Source of the DNA: Simmondsia chinensis
Lineage: Eukaryota > Streptophyta > Magnoliopsida > Caryophyllales > Simmondsiaceae
Direction: 5' to 3'
Length of the DNA: 64,000 nucleotides
NCBI GenBank assembly: GCA_018398585.1
Contig: JAGTTD010000001.1
Location: forward strand, 39,323,938-39,387,937
Shown one piece after another: positions 44,527 to 56,105 of the stretch (positions are counted from its first letter, which is position 1; the number at the start of each line of letters is the position of its first letter). The translations under genes were made by a program, and so were the position numbers. Under the pieces are notes generated by a model. That model searched no databases, was not told where the DNA came from, and saw only the letters and a program-made list of their open reading frames with translations.

Positions 44527-44534
44527 TCACTGAT

Positions 44535-44950
44535 TTACCAAACAAAGGTATACACACGGCTCATCAACCAATTATATAAGACCATAAGACTTGATCGTTT
44601 CATTGAATCTCTTATTCCATGAGCGAGATACTTGTTTAAGTCCATACATAGACCTTTTAGCTTGCATACCATATGCTCCTGAGTCTTACCAATGAACCCA
44701 TCTGGTTGCACCACATAGATGTCTTCATCAAGACTGCCATTCAAAAAGGCTATCTTAACATCCATTTGCCATATCTCATAATCAAAATAAGCTTCAGTGG
44801 ATAAAAGTATCTTAATGGACTTAAGCATAGCCACTACTGAGAAGGCCTCGCCATAATCGTTGCCTTCCTTTTGGGAATAACCCTTAGCAACCAGCCTTGA
44901 TTTGAAGGTCTCTACCTTTCTGTCCACTCCTCTCTTTCTCTAATAGACCC
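44535..44950 (-). pseudogene. copia copy B: RT N-terminal half
   Basis: Frame 44535-44927 reads VETFKSRLVAKGYSQKEGND, IWQMDVKIAFLNGSLDEDIY (first catalytic Asp) and VVQPDGFIGKTQEHMVCKLK, the standard copia fingers/palm start. A frameshift lies near 44640-44660 before the LINE junction. Confidence 0.9.
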
Positions 44951-45599
44951 ATTTTCAACCTATGTGTTAATGCCAGGTGGCACCTCTATAAGATTCCAGA
45001 CTTTATTAGAGTACATTGATTCAATTTCTGCTGTCATTCCTAGGAGCCATTGGTCAGCATCCTTGTCCCTTAGTGCTTCATCATAAGTAAGAGGATCAGA
45101 TACATCTTCTGATTCAGCCATTAAGGCACCAACCATGTATCTGTCACGTTACTTGACAATCCTCCCACTACGACGAGATTCCCTTGTATTAAGGTTCATC
45201 TCAGAGAGACCCACAGGTGCATCTAATGTGCCTATTTCATTCGGAGATTTATCAAATTGTTTATAAGTAGTGTCTTTTTCTGTTAACTCCTCTAACACTA
45301 TTTTTTACTTTTGTAGTCAATCATAAAGTCCTCCTCCAAAAACTTGGCATTTGCACTCACAAACACCTTTTGGTCTGAAGGACTATAGAACGGACCATCT
45401 TTTGCACCCCTAGGGTAGCCAACAAACACACATACTTCTGATCTAGACTCCAACTTCTCTGAGTTCTTTTTCAACACATGTGCTGGGCATCCCTAAATAC
45501 AAAGATATCCTAAACTAGGCTTACACCCAGTCCATAGCTCCACAAGTGTTTTAGAAACCGACTTTCTAGGAACAAAATTTAGAACATAAGCCATTGTTT
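44951..45599 (-). pseudogene. copia copy B: integrase C-terminus / linker before RT
   Basis: Between integrase and RT, on the minus strand and through several stops, are remnants of the post-integrase block (TPVELWxGxKP-like near 45520, CVFVGYPRGAKDG near 45400) and the acidic linker. No open frame exceeds 60 residues. Confidence 0.65.
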
Positions 45600-46105
45600 C
45601 TAAGGCATAGCCCAAAAAGAGATCAGTAAATTAGCATGACTCATCATGGACCTTAACATCTCCAACAGCATTATATTTCTCCTTTCTACAACCCCATTTT
45701 GTTGCGGTGTACCCGGTGCAGAAAGGTGGGATCTGATCCCACCTGCAATTAGGAAATCTAGAAACTCTCCTGAATGATACTCACCACCCTGATCCAATCG
45801 AAGTGATTTGATGTTATTACCCGTCTGATTCTCGACCACAGCCTTAAACTCCTTGAACGTTTTAAAAGAGTTAGACTTCTGTCTCATCAAGTAAACATAA
45901 CCATACCTTGAGTAATCATAAGGAAAGATGATGAAATACTCATAGCCTCCTCTCGCCTAAACATTTATTGGTCCACATACTCTGTGTGAACCAGCTCAAG
46001 CAAGTCACCAACTCTATTGGCTTTACACTTAATGATAGGCTTAGTCATCTTTCCTTCTATGCAAGATTTGCTGACAGGTAAAGATTTCAAGTCTTAAGAC
46101 TCAAT
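45600..46105 (-). pseudogene. copia copy B: integrase core
   Basis: Frame 45600-45890 carries FKAVVENQTGNNIKSLRLDQ with the second catalytic Asp, GGEYHSGEFLDFL, and SAPGTPQQNGVVERRNIMLL with the catalytic Glu. The first Asp region near 46000 is in a broken frame. Copy A lost the corresponding 3' half. Confidence 0.88.
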
Positions 46106-46620
46106 TTATCCTTCACTTATTAGTCTTTGGATCCTACTAGAATTAATATGACAAAGCCGTTGGTGCCATTTGAAGCCACTGTTGGTTTTAGGGTTCTTTC
46201 TTTTAAGAGGTACAATTAGTTTAGTAGTGTTAGATTCAAACATGCAATTAGTAGAGTTTTGATCAGGTGTCAAGATAAACAGACCATAGACAATAGTACC
46301 TTTGCAAATAAACATTTTATTATGCTGCACAACACAATCAATTCCAAAAGAAATAGAATATCGATCATCGACAAGACACTGAAATCAAATTCCTGCATAA
46401 CACAGGTACATAAAGACAATTCTTTAAAATTGAAACTCTACTTCTAAATACTATGCTAATTTCTCCCACTCTTAAGACTGAAAACCGCCTCCTGTCTTCT
46501 ACGGTCAGGTCCAGCTTTCCATCATGCATCTTCCTAGTTAGCTTAAGCCCCTACAACATATTGTAGACATGGTCAGTTGAACCTAAGTCTACACACCAGG
46601 ATCCTGGTGGACTTTCAATT
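46106..46620 (-). pseudogene. copia copy B: protease end and GAG-pre-integrase
   Basis: Frame 46106-46330 holds MFICKGTIVYGLFILTPDQN and GFKWHQRLCHINSSRIQRLI, near-identical to copy A. Protease sequence upstream is frame-broken by small indels (around 46370). Confidence 0.8.
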
Positions 46621-47492
46621 ACACATGACTCAACTAGGTAAGATATTTCCATACCTTATCTCGATGGATTCTTTTTCTGAGCAGGAAGACTTGCTAGGTA
46701 CTCGGGGCAGTTCCTCTTCCAGGGGTCATCCTCCCCACAGAAGAAACACTTTCCTTTTGTAGAAGGCTTCCTTTTCATTTGCTTAGTTGCTATACTAGCA
46801 GCTTTACCCTTGTTCTTCTTCTTCCTAGACTTTCTATTGGAACACAACTTGTTTCCTATCCTAGGTGCCTGGGTTAAGGGGATAGTCCCCTTAGCCTTTA
46901 TCACCCCTTCAGCAACTTGCAACTCCTTCATCAGCTCAGGTAATGAATAATCTTTATTATTCATTGTATAGTTCAACCTGAACTGAGTGACGGATTCTAC
47001 TAAAAAGTCGAGTATCATGTCCTGCTGAGATTGACTATCAATCTTAGCACCTAGGAATTCCAATTTGTTAAGATAAGCTATCATTTTCTAAACATGTTCC
47101 TGAACTGGACTTCCCTGAGGCATTTTCATGAACATGAGTTTCCTCATTAGCTCCGTCTTTGCTGCTCTATCTTGCTTAGGGAACATCTTCTTAATATGTT
47201 CTTTCATTTCCATTGCAATCTTCATCTCAAGCATCGGATGCTTGAAAACATTAGACACGGAGACCAAGATGTGACATCTAGTTAAATCATTGGACTTAAT
47301 CCATCGGTCATAACGTTCCTTGATAGCAACATTGGCATTATTAACAGGTACAAGAGGATAGGGTTCTGTTTACACAAATTTATTTCCCTCGTGGAATAGC
47401 ATAATATCTAGGTTCATCTTCCAGTTTGGGTAATTAGGTCAAGTAAGGAGGTTATCCTTTAGTATGGAATGCAATGCACCAGCAGTCGTCAT
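46621..47492 (-). pseudogene. copia copy B: gag
   Basis: ATG at 47492 opens MTTAGALHSILKDNLLT, then TGA, then PNYPNWKMNLDIMLFHEG. A second stop lies in EHV-KMIAYLNKLEF, at the same codon as in copy A. The zinc knuckle GKCFFCGEDDPWKRNCPEYL has its conserved His changed (GHW to DPW). The longest open part is 46656-47084. Confidence 0.87.
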
Positions 47493-48689
47493 GATTACAT
47501 TAAAAATATGCAAATAAAACATACGAGCCATGCATCTATCTGTGACATTATTTTCTTTTAAAATTTAGCAATTACATTTAATTAGGTATCTACAACACCT
47601 GATTAAAACAAAAGCAATGGTGATCCAAACTTTCCACTTGTTACTCCCTGTAGGCGAGGCCGCAACAAGCTTAGCTCGATTGAGAACGTTTCTCTATTAT
47701 TATACTTTCTTGTGAACTCTTTTATTAAATTTTAATAATTCACCATCCTGTCCTTAGCTTCTAAAATAGTACAACAAAGCTCCTCGGGGAGGCTAATGTA
47801 GTATTTTTAGTTAAGTGTAAATTATGACCTGAGCATCAACACAAGGTCTCGATATACTCCACATCGGCGTGGTCGTACTCGATTGCTTGAATCTCTGTCC
47901 ATCCTAGCAGATGTCTAGCCCTGTAATTCGTAGATCGACATCCTCCTCAGGAGTAATGCAGACCCACTATACTGTCAAACAAGAAATAAAGACTGTGAGT
48001 TTTTCAACCTTTCAACCTCGCTCGCACTTGATTTTTTAAAATAAATTAGTGGATTTTATTTACCTTAAGTTATCTCGTAACTTAATAACATTAATATAGC
48101 AAGAATAATTTAAATTACAATTATGATCCAATGAAGATTAATTAAATTATTCACAATTAATAGTCATGTCATTAAAACTACCTTTCAATAACAATTTAAA
48201 ATAAAGTTTGACTTTTATTCCTTTCTAAACTCTTTTAGAAAACAAATAATGATTATCACATAATCTTTTTTAGAATCATATTCTAACATAGACGTCAACC
48301 GCTAACGTCAGATCACTGCTAGATCAGATAAAAATTTTAAATTTTTTTTTATTTAAAATAAATTTTTCATATTTTCATTGACTATAATCTAATTATATCA
48401 ATTAATCTTATCTAATCCAATTAGATAATTACATGAAGAATTTAAGTTAACATGAAAATCTTATTATTATATTCATCAACCAAAAAACTTTGCAATTATT
48501 GATGAATACATTCCCTTTAATTAAATTTTAAATAATTTAAATAATCAATTAAACATATAACAATTTATAAGAATATATTCAACAATGACATTATACTTTC
48601 ACACGACCTCATTATTAATCTATATTTAAAACATTTTTTTTCTATCATGTCAGTTAATGACCTCACGCACGTCATGAATAATCAGAGTC
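47493..48689 (-). other. copia copy B: 5' leader between PBS and gag
   Basis: AT-rich, non-coding, parallel to 39263-40480 with small indels. Confidence 0.7.
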
Positions 48690-48690
48690 T

Positions 48691-48703
48691 GGCTCCAATA
48701 CCA
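48691..48703 (-). other. primer-binding site of copia copy B
   Basis: Minus-strand TGGTATTGGAGCC, two mismatches from the tRNA-Met PBS, two bases from the LTR. It is more decayed than the one in copy A. Confidence 0.8.
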
Positions 48704-48705
48704 AT

Positions 48706-50128
48706 TGTTGGGAGGGTGATTTTAATTTTGTAAATTAAAACATGCAACAATTGTATCTAGCCTAGCGGACTACCGATTCAAAATTCTCTAATTTCAAATT
48801 AAATACATGATCATGACTCTAATTATACATAACAACGCACAGCATCAGAAGACATATCCGCGAAATACGATTAAATATGAATATAAAAGTTTGGGGTGAG
48901 ATAATCTCATACCTCGTTGTAGACAGCAATTGTATAAACGCTCTGAACTATACCTCCGAGAACTTCTTCGCAATTCCTCCTTTTACACCGATCGAGTGGG
49001 TGTCGTGAAATCAAGTAGTTCTTTAAAACTAATTTTTAAGATTTAATTTGGAAGGAGTTTTCTTTAATTAGTTCACTAAGAGCTTTTGTTATTGTCGAAT
49101 CGCTAATTAAATCAAATACCCCAGCTCTATTTATATCGGGGCCCAAAAATAAAAAAAATCAAAAAAATAAATAAAATAAATTGTAATCTTTTATCTCGAT
49201 AACAAATAATTTCTATCAAAAAAAATAAAGTATTCGCAGCAAAATCCTTACTCACAATTAGTAGGGTGCCACGTGGCACCCCACGATTCGTCCGCGTCAT
49301 GCGATGCGGACCACCGAAGCATACTCACAATTGACCCCTGTATTCTATTGTCATTCTTTCTCACCTTAGTTCTCAATTCACTCCTTTTTGAATAATTTAC
49401 TACCACAGATAAATAGATCTATATTAATTCCTAATATCCAACATAAGGAATGCTCTGGCCAAAGTCTCTAGAATCATCTCAAAAAACTTGCGAATTAATT
49501 AAGAACATTTCATAAAGTAGATTCTTGATAAAATATTTATTCCCGCATACGTCATGCAATTGCCCAACGAACGTAAGACCCTGGTTATTACTCATAACAT
49601 CGTCATTTTAGTGCATCAAAGCAACCAACACTCCGTGCATGAGTCTAGACAATTTTATGATTAAGAGTCATTATATAAACAAAATATGTGAGTCACTTTA
49701 TTCTGATAGTAGTATAGATTCGAGCAAATCACGTGGTCCTGTTTAGTGTGAAAATCTCATTGTAACACACCAACAGAACATCCTGGATCGCTATCCACAT
49801 AACCAAGACAGGCTATCTAAATGTCATGTTATAATCTTAGTGCACAAATAGCCCAAACTTATCACTGAATGCGAACTAAATTTTAAATAACATTTATATC
49901 CATTATTTAGTTCATATGTGGAGCAATCTTATTAATCTACTAAAAATAGATATCCTAAATGTCATTTAGATTATTCGTCCATCTCATGGTACGTGCTTTG
50001 ATAGAGAACAACATCACAAGTGTAAAGACTCGTTAATAATATTAAAATTGGACGATAATGCTAAATAATCTTTATTCACTAATAAAAAGTTTACATAAAT
50101 TGGGTTCTCTAGGACACTAGCTCTAACA
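48706..50128 (-). repeat. outer (5') LTR of copia copy B
   Basis: From TGTTGGGAGGG to GCTCTAACA, 1,423 bp. It aligns with the central LTR but lacks about 390 bp: after CCACCGAAGCATA it jumps to CTCACAATTGACCCCTG. The first bases after it, actat, are a candidate target duplication whose partner is lost on the truncated side. Confidence 0.9.
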
Positions 50129-50153
50129 ACTATTGGTCACATTTTTTGTAGTT
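50129..50153 (-). other. right terminus of CACTA element 1
   Basis: Only about 25 bp of CACTA sequence remain between the copia LTR and the element end: ACTATTGGTCAC, then ATTTTTTGTAGTT. TTTTTTGTAGTG is the inverted CACTA end; the last G has become T. Confidence 0.8.
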
Positions 50154-50542
50154 ATATGGTCCAGTTCAGGGCATCAATCTAATTGTGAACGCCAATATAA
50201 CACTTTTGGATCCCTATCTACATGACCAACACAAGTCATCTAAATTATCATATTATAGTCTTATCAGACAAGTTGTCCAAAACTATCATCGATGAATATA
50301 CTTTGACGACATATCACAATTTTGATTTAAATCTATCCATGGTCCAATCTCTTGACCGCTTAAATCAAACTTTTGCATGTTGTCATGGACTGTGTCCATC
50401 TCATGAAATGCTTTAATAAAGCAATCGCTTGTATAAGGTACTCGTAAAACATAATCAAACAACAAATAAGTAAATTAAATTTGTTTAATTAATATTTAAA
50501 ATAAAGTAAATGGATTTTTCAGGACACTGGTTCCGATAGTTA
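50154..50542 (-). repeat. old copia-family LTR, right fragment
   Basis: ATATGGTCCAGTTCAGGGCATCAATC continues the LTR order seen at about 41967 (CACGTGGTCCTGTTCAGTG). It then follows the same order (GGATCCCTATCTACATGACC, GTCCATCTCATGAAATGC) to the end-like GGACACTGGTTCCGATAGTT. It picks up where the middle fragment stopped at 30966. Confidence 0.78.
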
Positions 50543-50608
50543 AGCACCTTATGGATGACATATTCTATTTTATATTAAGACGGAATGCATTTGACAAATG
50601 CTTTTTGG

Positions 50609-50634
<26 letters not shown>
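50609..50634. repeat. TA microsatellite (13 repeats)
   Basis: An uninterrupted TA dinucleotide run of about 26 bp in AT-rich spacer. Confidence 0.9.
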
Positions 50635-50639
<5 letters not shown>

Positions 50640-52836
50640 TTGGCCTAAAGTCATTATCTACAAAGTTGTGATATATGAAATGCCTTGCATTATTTGAATA
50701 TTTTAAAGCATTATGAATGTCATATAAAGATGATTATATTTACTAGTGGTGCAGTACATCTTGAAATTCAACTAAGTAGAAGAACAAAGAGGATGCTTTA
50801 CTATAAAGCCAGAACAACACGTGTTGAGGGCAACAAGTAATGTTGCCAGTTGATGTCAGAAAAAAAAGCTGATGATGCATATCTGCTTACAAAAAGGCCA
50901 ATGAGCCTACGTTATATAATCATCAAAGGGAGGGGGACTAAAGCCCGTAAATAAGTCACCATAGTGGGAAACCCGTCTTCAGAGGTATATCGATTCCATG
51001 AATGGGGTTCAACGGGTAAAAATGAAACTGATGGGTGGTTGAAAGAGCACAAATGATACTATTTACAGCAGAGTATTCCCGCGATCCATTCTTAAGGTGA
51101 GATGCTTTTTACTGTGATGTTTGAGGCAAAGTTTCTAAAACACTATATGAACCCGATGGCATATTATCAGCAAGATGTTGATCATAGATCATCCTTGGAG
51201 GGTTGACCTACCTGAGTGTGGTGGTGAGGTTATCACTGTGAGAATTGGGCTATTCCTTAAGGACACTCATGAGGAAGGATTTCGTGTGCAGGACCCTAAC
51301 GCACCCCATTGATAGAATCTTACAATTACCTGTATTCTGTGTGTGAATGGGCCTAGACCTGACTACAAGAGACATGATTCAAAGCATTTATACTATTATG
51401 GTTTCTTCAGGTTGAAGTTCATTGCACTAAGTGTAGGTTTAAACCCATAAGGTACCTACATGTATTAATGAAATATAATGCTCAATCTTATAGGATCGTT
51501 GGAAAAATAAATATTTTTGATTTAATAATTTAAAACTTATTTATCTTACGTATTATTTTCAAGTTAAAAAAAAAAAAGATATTTTACAAAAGATTCTTTA
51601 TACTTAAAATATATGGAAAAGGATGTTATTAAAATATAAAATATTTTCAAATACATGCATGCATATTGGTTGTTGCTGATTTTACAGAAGATTTGTTGGA
51701 GGCACGTTGATTGTTAGTTGTGCAAAGTAGTAAGATGAGAAAAACTTTTCATCTGCTTTCACACTTTCTCTTTGTTACTTTTCTGAAAATAGGTGCTATG
51801 GTAATTAGGGTTTGGGCACCTTTTATTACTGCACATATAAAGGTTCGACTGATTGTTAAATTTTGGGAAAGGAGTGCACTTAAATTAAACGATCAAACTC
51901 ATACAGAAGGGGCATTTTGTTTCTATGGATAGCGTTCTTACGTGCCTTAATCCAAAAATACATTTTCCCTATGCCCTTTTTCCTTGTTTAATTCGTTTTT
52001 CATACATCGTTGTTGTTTGTTTAGCAATGTTGGTTCTCGAGTTGATGAATTTATATTTGTGCTTCTAGTATTATGTTGTGTTATTAGAGTTTGAATGAGC
52101 TAATTTTTTTTTTGTTAATATCTAATTGCAATTCTTCAACCCCAAGCTAAAAGGCCTTGCAATTGAAGCCATCGCTCCCTATTGTAATCCTTACCAATCC
52201 AGCAAGAAACTTTTTATGCAGCTGATTAACTAAAATGTATTTTTCAAAAATTCTTGTATGCATCCTGTTTATTATGTTTTGTTTTTGGGTTATATTACTT
52301 CTAGAATAATTTTTCTTATGCTCTATTTATTTTGGGGAAAAATATTATATTGTTTCTATTTATGATGAATTTGGATGGTATGCTTATTTATCATATTTGT
52401 GTTAGGTTTAAGGTGGCATTCGTTATGATAAGCTGAACTCAAGCTCTAACCACGCGTCCGACTTGATATTTTTTGCAAGACTAAACAAACGGTTAGAGAG
52501 ACCCCTCCGATGCTCAAGTAATTATCAGTTTCATAATAAGAAATGTGGGTAATAAATAAACATAATAATTAAGAGTTAACAAATTAATAGAATCATGAAT
52601 CTACAAAAATACCTGGTTAACCCCTAAGGGGACATGATAAAAGGGGATAATATAAGACCGGCCTAGGGCCTCTTAAGGCCTTAACAGGCTAGCGGTATGT
52701 AGGTTTGGCTAGTTAAACCTGTTGTGTGCTAGTACAATAAGCAAAATAAGCATAAAATATATAGCTTAGAACGAATAGAAAGCTTGAACGATTATTACCT
52801 TGGGGAGAGGGTTGTTGAGGAAGGAGGTGTGAATGC
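50635..52836. other. spacer with unassigned coding-like relics
   Basis: No recognised family. Around 51090-51470 plus-strand frames look more coding-like than the surroundings (MLFTVMFEAKFLKHYMNPMA, then CGGEVITVRIGLFLKD after a stop). They do not match anything I know. The 73-residue frame at 51711-51932 also lacks motifs. From 52440 the GC content rises slightly, including a palindromic GGCCTCTTAAGGCC. Confidence 0.35.
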
Positions 52837-52844
52837 TCTGAGGC

Positions 52845-53682
52845 TAGGGGTGCGCAAAGAACGGTCTAAACCGTAATTCAAACCGGACCAAACCATAATT
52901 TACGGTTTGGTTTAGTTTATGGTTTGGAAAATTATGGTTTGGTTTTGAAAATTGTGATTAGTAGGATTTACGGTTTAGGTTTGGTTTAAAACCAAACCTA
53001 AACCATAAAAACCTAAACAAGGAAGGTTCAATTTTTATTTATACCATTCGAATCATAACAAGTTATGTTAGTAGCAAAGTTTTACTCGATAACCTGATAA
53101 AAAAGTCACGGCTATTTATATTAACGTTCTTTGTACTTTTTTTAGTGTGTTAATTTGGTCCCTCTATAATTTATATTATGTCAATTAAGTCATTTCATCA
53201 AATTTAAGATAAGTTAAGGATTTAATTATTAACGGCATAATTATGTTAAATTCAATGTTCATTCCAATCAAGACAATCTCTGACTACAAGTGAAAAAACC
53301 TATACAATATACTTATAAAGGAACTAAATTGACATAATAAAAACCATATGAACCTATTTAATACAAAATGCAAAGTGGAGGGATCTTTATAGTAAAACAC
53401 CCAACATATTATTATTATTAAAATTTTGTTACATTAATGTTTATATGTAAATAATTAAGGTAGAAAATTACAAATATATTTTTACCTAATTGAATGTAAC
53501 AAAATCGTAATATGTATGACAATTAATCTACATTTTATTTACAAAGTAGTAACTTACTTAATATTATGGTTTAAACTCTAAAACGGTTTGGTTTAGCTAA
53601 AAAAAAAATTTCAAACCGCATTGTAATAATTTGATGCAATTTTAATGCGATTTTTATAAAAATTGGACCGTGCACACCCCTA
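52845..53682. mobile_element. second non-autonomous hAT element (MITE-like)
   Basis: The left end TAGGGGTGCGCA and the right end TAGGGGTGTGCACGGTC (reverse-complemented) form imperfect inverted repeats. Flanks tctgaggc (52837-52844) and ccttaggc (53683-53690) agree at 6 of 8 bases, a decayed 8-bp target duplication. Subterminal zones repeat CGGTTTGGTTT and its complement. 838 bp, no transposase. TAGGGGTGTGCACGG-type ends are common in plant hAT MITEs. Confidence 0.85.
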
Positions 53683-53690
53683 CCTTAGGC

Positions 53691-55701
53691 ACTCTCCTCT
53701 TCCGCGGCACATGGGAGGAGTGGGATGCTATAAGGGTGACATGTGTCACCTAGCGATATGGGTCACTATTTGGTGCTAATTGGCTTATTTGACTCCTTAA
53801 GATTCATTTTTTAATTTAAATTTACTTTATTATTATCTGATTTTATATCATAATTACCCGCTCATAATATTTGTAGCACTGACCTTCGGTAGTAACCCAA
53901 AATAAGTATAATCTCAATAATTACATATATAACTTATTCACCTATCTACAGTAACAAACTACTCAATTATATTATAAACAATTTTTATTATATAATTTTA
54001 TAGCAACAATTACAAATATATAAAATATTTTTCCTTATTGAGGGAAATTGACTTCTCCTCAACAAAAGGAAAATACATTTTTCTTCACGGGGAAAAATTG
54101 TTTTGGATCGTAATATTACGTTATATGCCCCATTCCAACTTTGACATGGCTAAATACAAACCTCATGCAAATTTAGAAAATACTATAAAAAAAAATTTTC
54201 TTTAAGAAAAAGTTGTTAAAAAAAATAGTTAGGAGTAGCTATAATGCAACAACTGTATCCATTTAAATCGGGGATTCACCCAATCCAAATCTTCATATCA
54301 GAATCTTGAGATTTAATTCATCATCCAAAAATAGGACTGTCAGAATATTCCCACTTGCTGAGTACCTAAGCAATTTTTTTACTTTATGGTAAGAATATTT
54401 TTTATTTAATAAAATTTGCAAAATATTTTACAGAAAAAAGTGATGCAATACAAAGAAAGGGTGATGTCATACAATGTTAACATAAGACCGTATGTCAAAA
54501 AGGTGATATATGTTGCGAATTTTGTATTAAATGTCATTTTATGCAGACCGGTGCACAAAAAAGTCAAGCACAAAGTTTACAGATTAAAAATTAATTAATC
54601 AAATCTCATAGCATAAATAACCTATTTTTTAAGTTTTTAATATTCCATTAAATTATACTAATATGACATAAAATAAAAAGAAAATGCTAAAATATTATTT
54701 AACAATAATTTACATTTAAAATATTTAAAATAATTTAAAAAATTTTAAAATATAAGACTTTCTAAAACTGCAGATAAATAATTTTGAAAATAAAAAAATA
54801 AAAAATATATTTTAATTTTAAAAATAATTTTTTTTTTTTGATATTTAAGATTGTTAAATATAAATCATATTTTTTTCCATTCATTATATTATTTTTCAAG
54901 TGTCAAGGGAGCTTAATTGAAGAATCTTAACAAAGTTATGAGGATGATACCTGAGAAGAATGTTATTAATTTTAGGTTATCATTAAAATATTTTATGACA
55001 TCAAAGCACTTTAAAAGTATATTATGTCAAATTGATTTTAGTTCATAGCTTAAGGTTATCTTCGATAAAATTACAAATTGAGGAATCATATTAATTTTGA
55101 CCAATAGTTTAAAAAATCTATTTGAATATTACCCTAATAGAAATATTTGACTAGTTGGATATAATTTACAATGTTACGTATTAAAAAATTGTATATATGC
55201 TATTATTCTTTATTTAATTTTTTGAACCGTTGTCCAACTGTACAAGAATAAGAATATAAGGTACTACTAGAAGCACAAAAGTATAAATCTAAGCATTGAA
55301 ATCATGACTCATTTTTAAATTTTTTGTACGATGCGTGGATTATTTTTATTTTATTTATTATCTTGTAGTTATTGATTTGCAAAGTTTATATATTGAATTT
55401 ACTTTCTACTTAAAAACATTATTCGATGTACATGCAGGTTATTCAACAAAACTATAAAAGAGTTCAGTAATTCAAATGTTTTTCTCATAACTTTTATGTG
55501 TTTGTATAGCTAATCTGGTTTGTTTCCATATGATGAATGTAATTTTTCATCATTAATTGTTTTGAAAATGCTTGGGTCAGTTCCAAGCCCTTGTATTATG
55601 ACAGTCATAAATTATGTTGTTTATTTTCCTTTTTCATGTGAGATTTATGTCTTTTTTAACTTATGTTTGAGTTTTTTTCCTCTTTGTTTCTAATAAAAGT
55701 T
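53691..55701. other. AT-rich spacer, no gene seen
   Basis: Long AT-rich stretch with many A/T runs. The small frame at 54416-54598 has no motif. I see no repeat structure or RNA gene that I can support. Confidence 0.6.
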
Positions 55702-56055
55702 TGATACAAGAAAAAATGGTGATAGATAAATTCATAAACCAGTTAAGTCTTTTTGCGGGAGTTTGGCTCGTGCAGCGCACGTGAGGAGAAGGTTGGGAGC
55801 TTATGCGCAGCACGTGACCCCGAGATAGTTATTTTTGCAGCTTTATACATTTTTCTTGCTTTTTACTTGTTTTTCCAGTAATTTCTTGATAATTAGCAAT
55901 TGTAGTTGAGGTATAAATACTTTGTTATGTAAGAAGTAGGGTTTTCATTGATTGTGAATACAAAATCCCTTTCTTCCTTATCTTCTCTTCTCTCTCTCCC
56001 TCAATTTCTCTTCTATTGGTGTCAATTGGGTCATAGTGGTTGAGCATTGGTATCA
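55702..56055 (+). repeat. 5' LTR of chromovirus 2
   Basis: Start TGATAC and end GTATCA are inverted, giving 354 bp next to the PBS. The 3' LTR is not in the window, so the left edge is inferred from terminal symmetry. Confidence 0.65.
55912..55919 (+). promoter_or_regulatory. TATA box in chromovirus 2 LTR
   Basis: TATAAATA in the context ttgaggtataaatacttt, about 140 bp before the LTR end, a normal spacing for a plant LTR promoter. Confidence 0.6.
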
Positions 56056-56056
56056 T

Positions 56057-56068
56057 TGGTATCAGAGC
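56057..56068 (+). other. primer-binding site of chromovirus 2
   Basis: TGGTATCAGAGC, an exact match to the initiator tRNA-Met PBS, one base after the LTR. Confidence 0.92.
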
Positions 56069-56105
56069 TTCATCCTCTGCCTGTGGGTAATTGCTGCTGT
56101 TGGTG

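Larger units (their letters stand above)
37305..50128 (-). mobile_element. composite of two Ty1/copia copies (A and B) sharing a central LTR
   Basis: On the minus strand the order is LTR (48706-50128), PBS, copy B internal region, LTR (40496-42364), PBS, copy A internal region truncated at 37305. The central LTR is the 3' LTR of B, with the B purine tract at its edge, and also the 5' LTR of A, with A's PBS at its other edge. No target duplication flanks the central LTR. A and B share at least two premature stops in gag. Integrase lies before RT, so this is Ty1/copia. Confidence 0.88.
30967..50153 (-). mobile_element. CACTA (En/Spm) element 1, ends 19 kb apart because of nested insertions
   Basis: The left end CAGGTACAAAAAATGTGAG is a slightly damaged CACTACAAAAAATGTGAG. 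The right end TCACATTTTTTGTAGTT (50136-50153) is its inverted partner with the last base changed. Both are flanked by ata (30964-30966 and 50154-50156), the 3-bp CACTA target size. The old LTR sequence continues across the two flanks. Inside are subterminal repeats, a degenerate transposase, a hAT element and a copia composite. Without these insertions the element would be only about 3.7 kb, so it is internally deleted. Confidence 0.82.

Noticed and set aside
54416..54598. 60-residue Lys/Val-rich frame in the spacer
   Set aside because: Too short, no motif, and no promoter or splice context.
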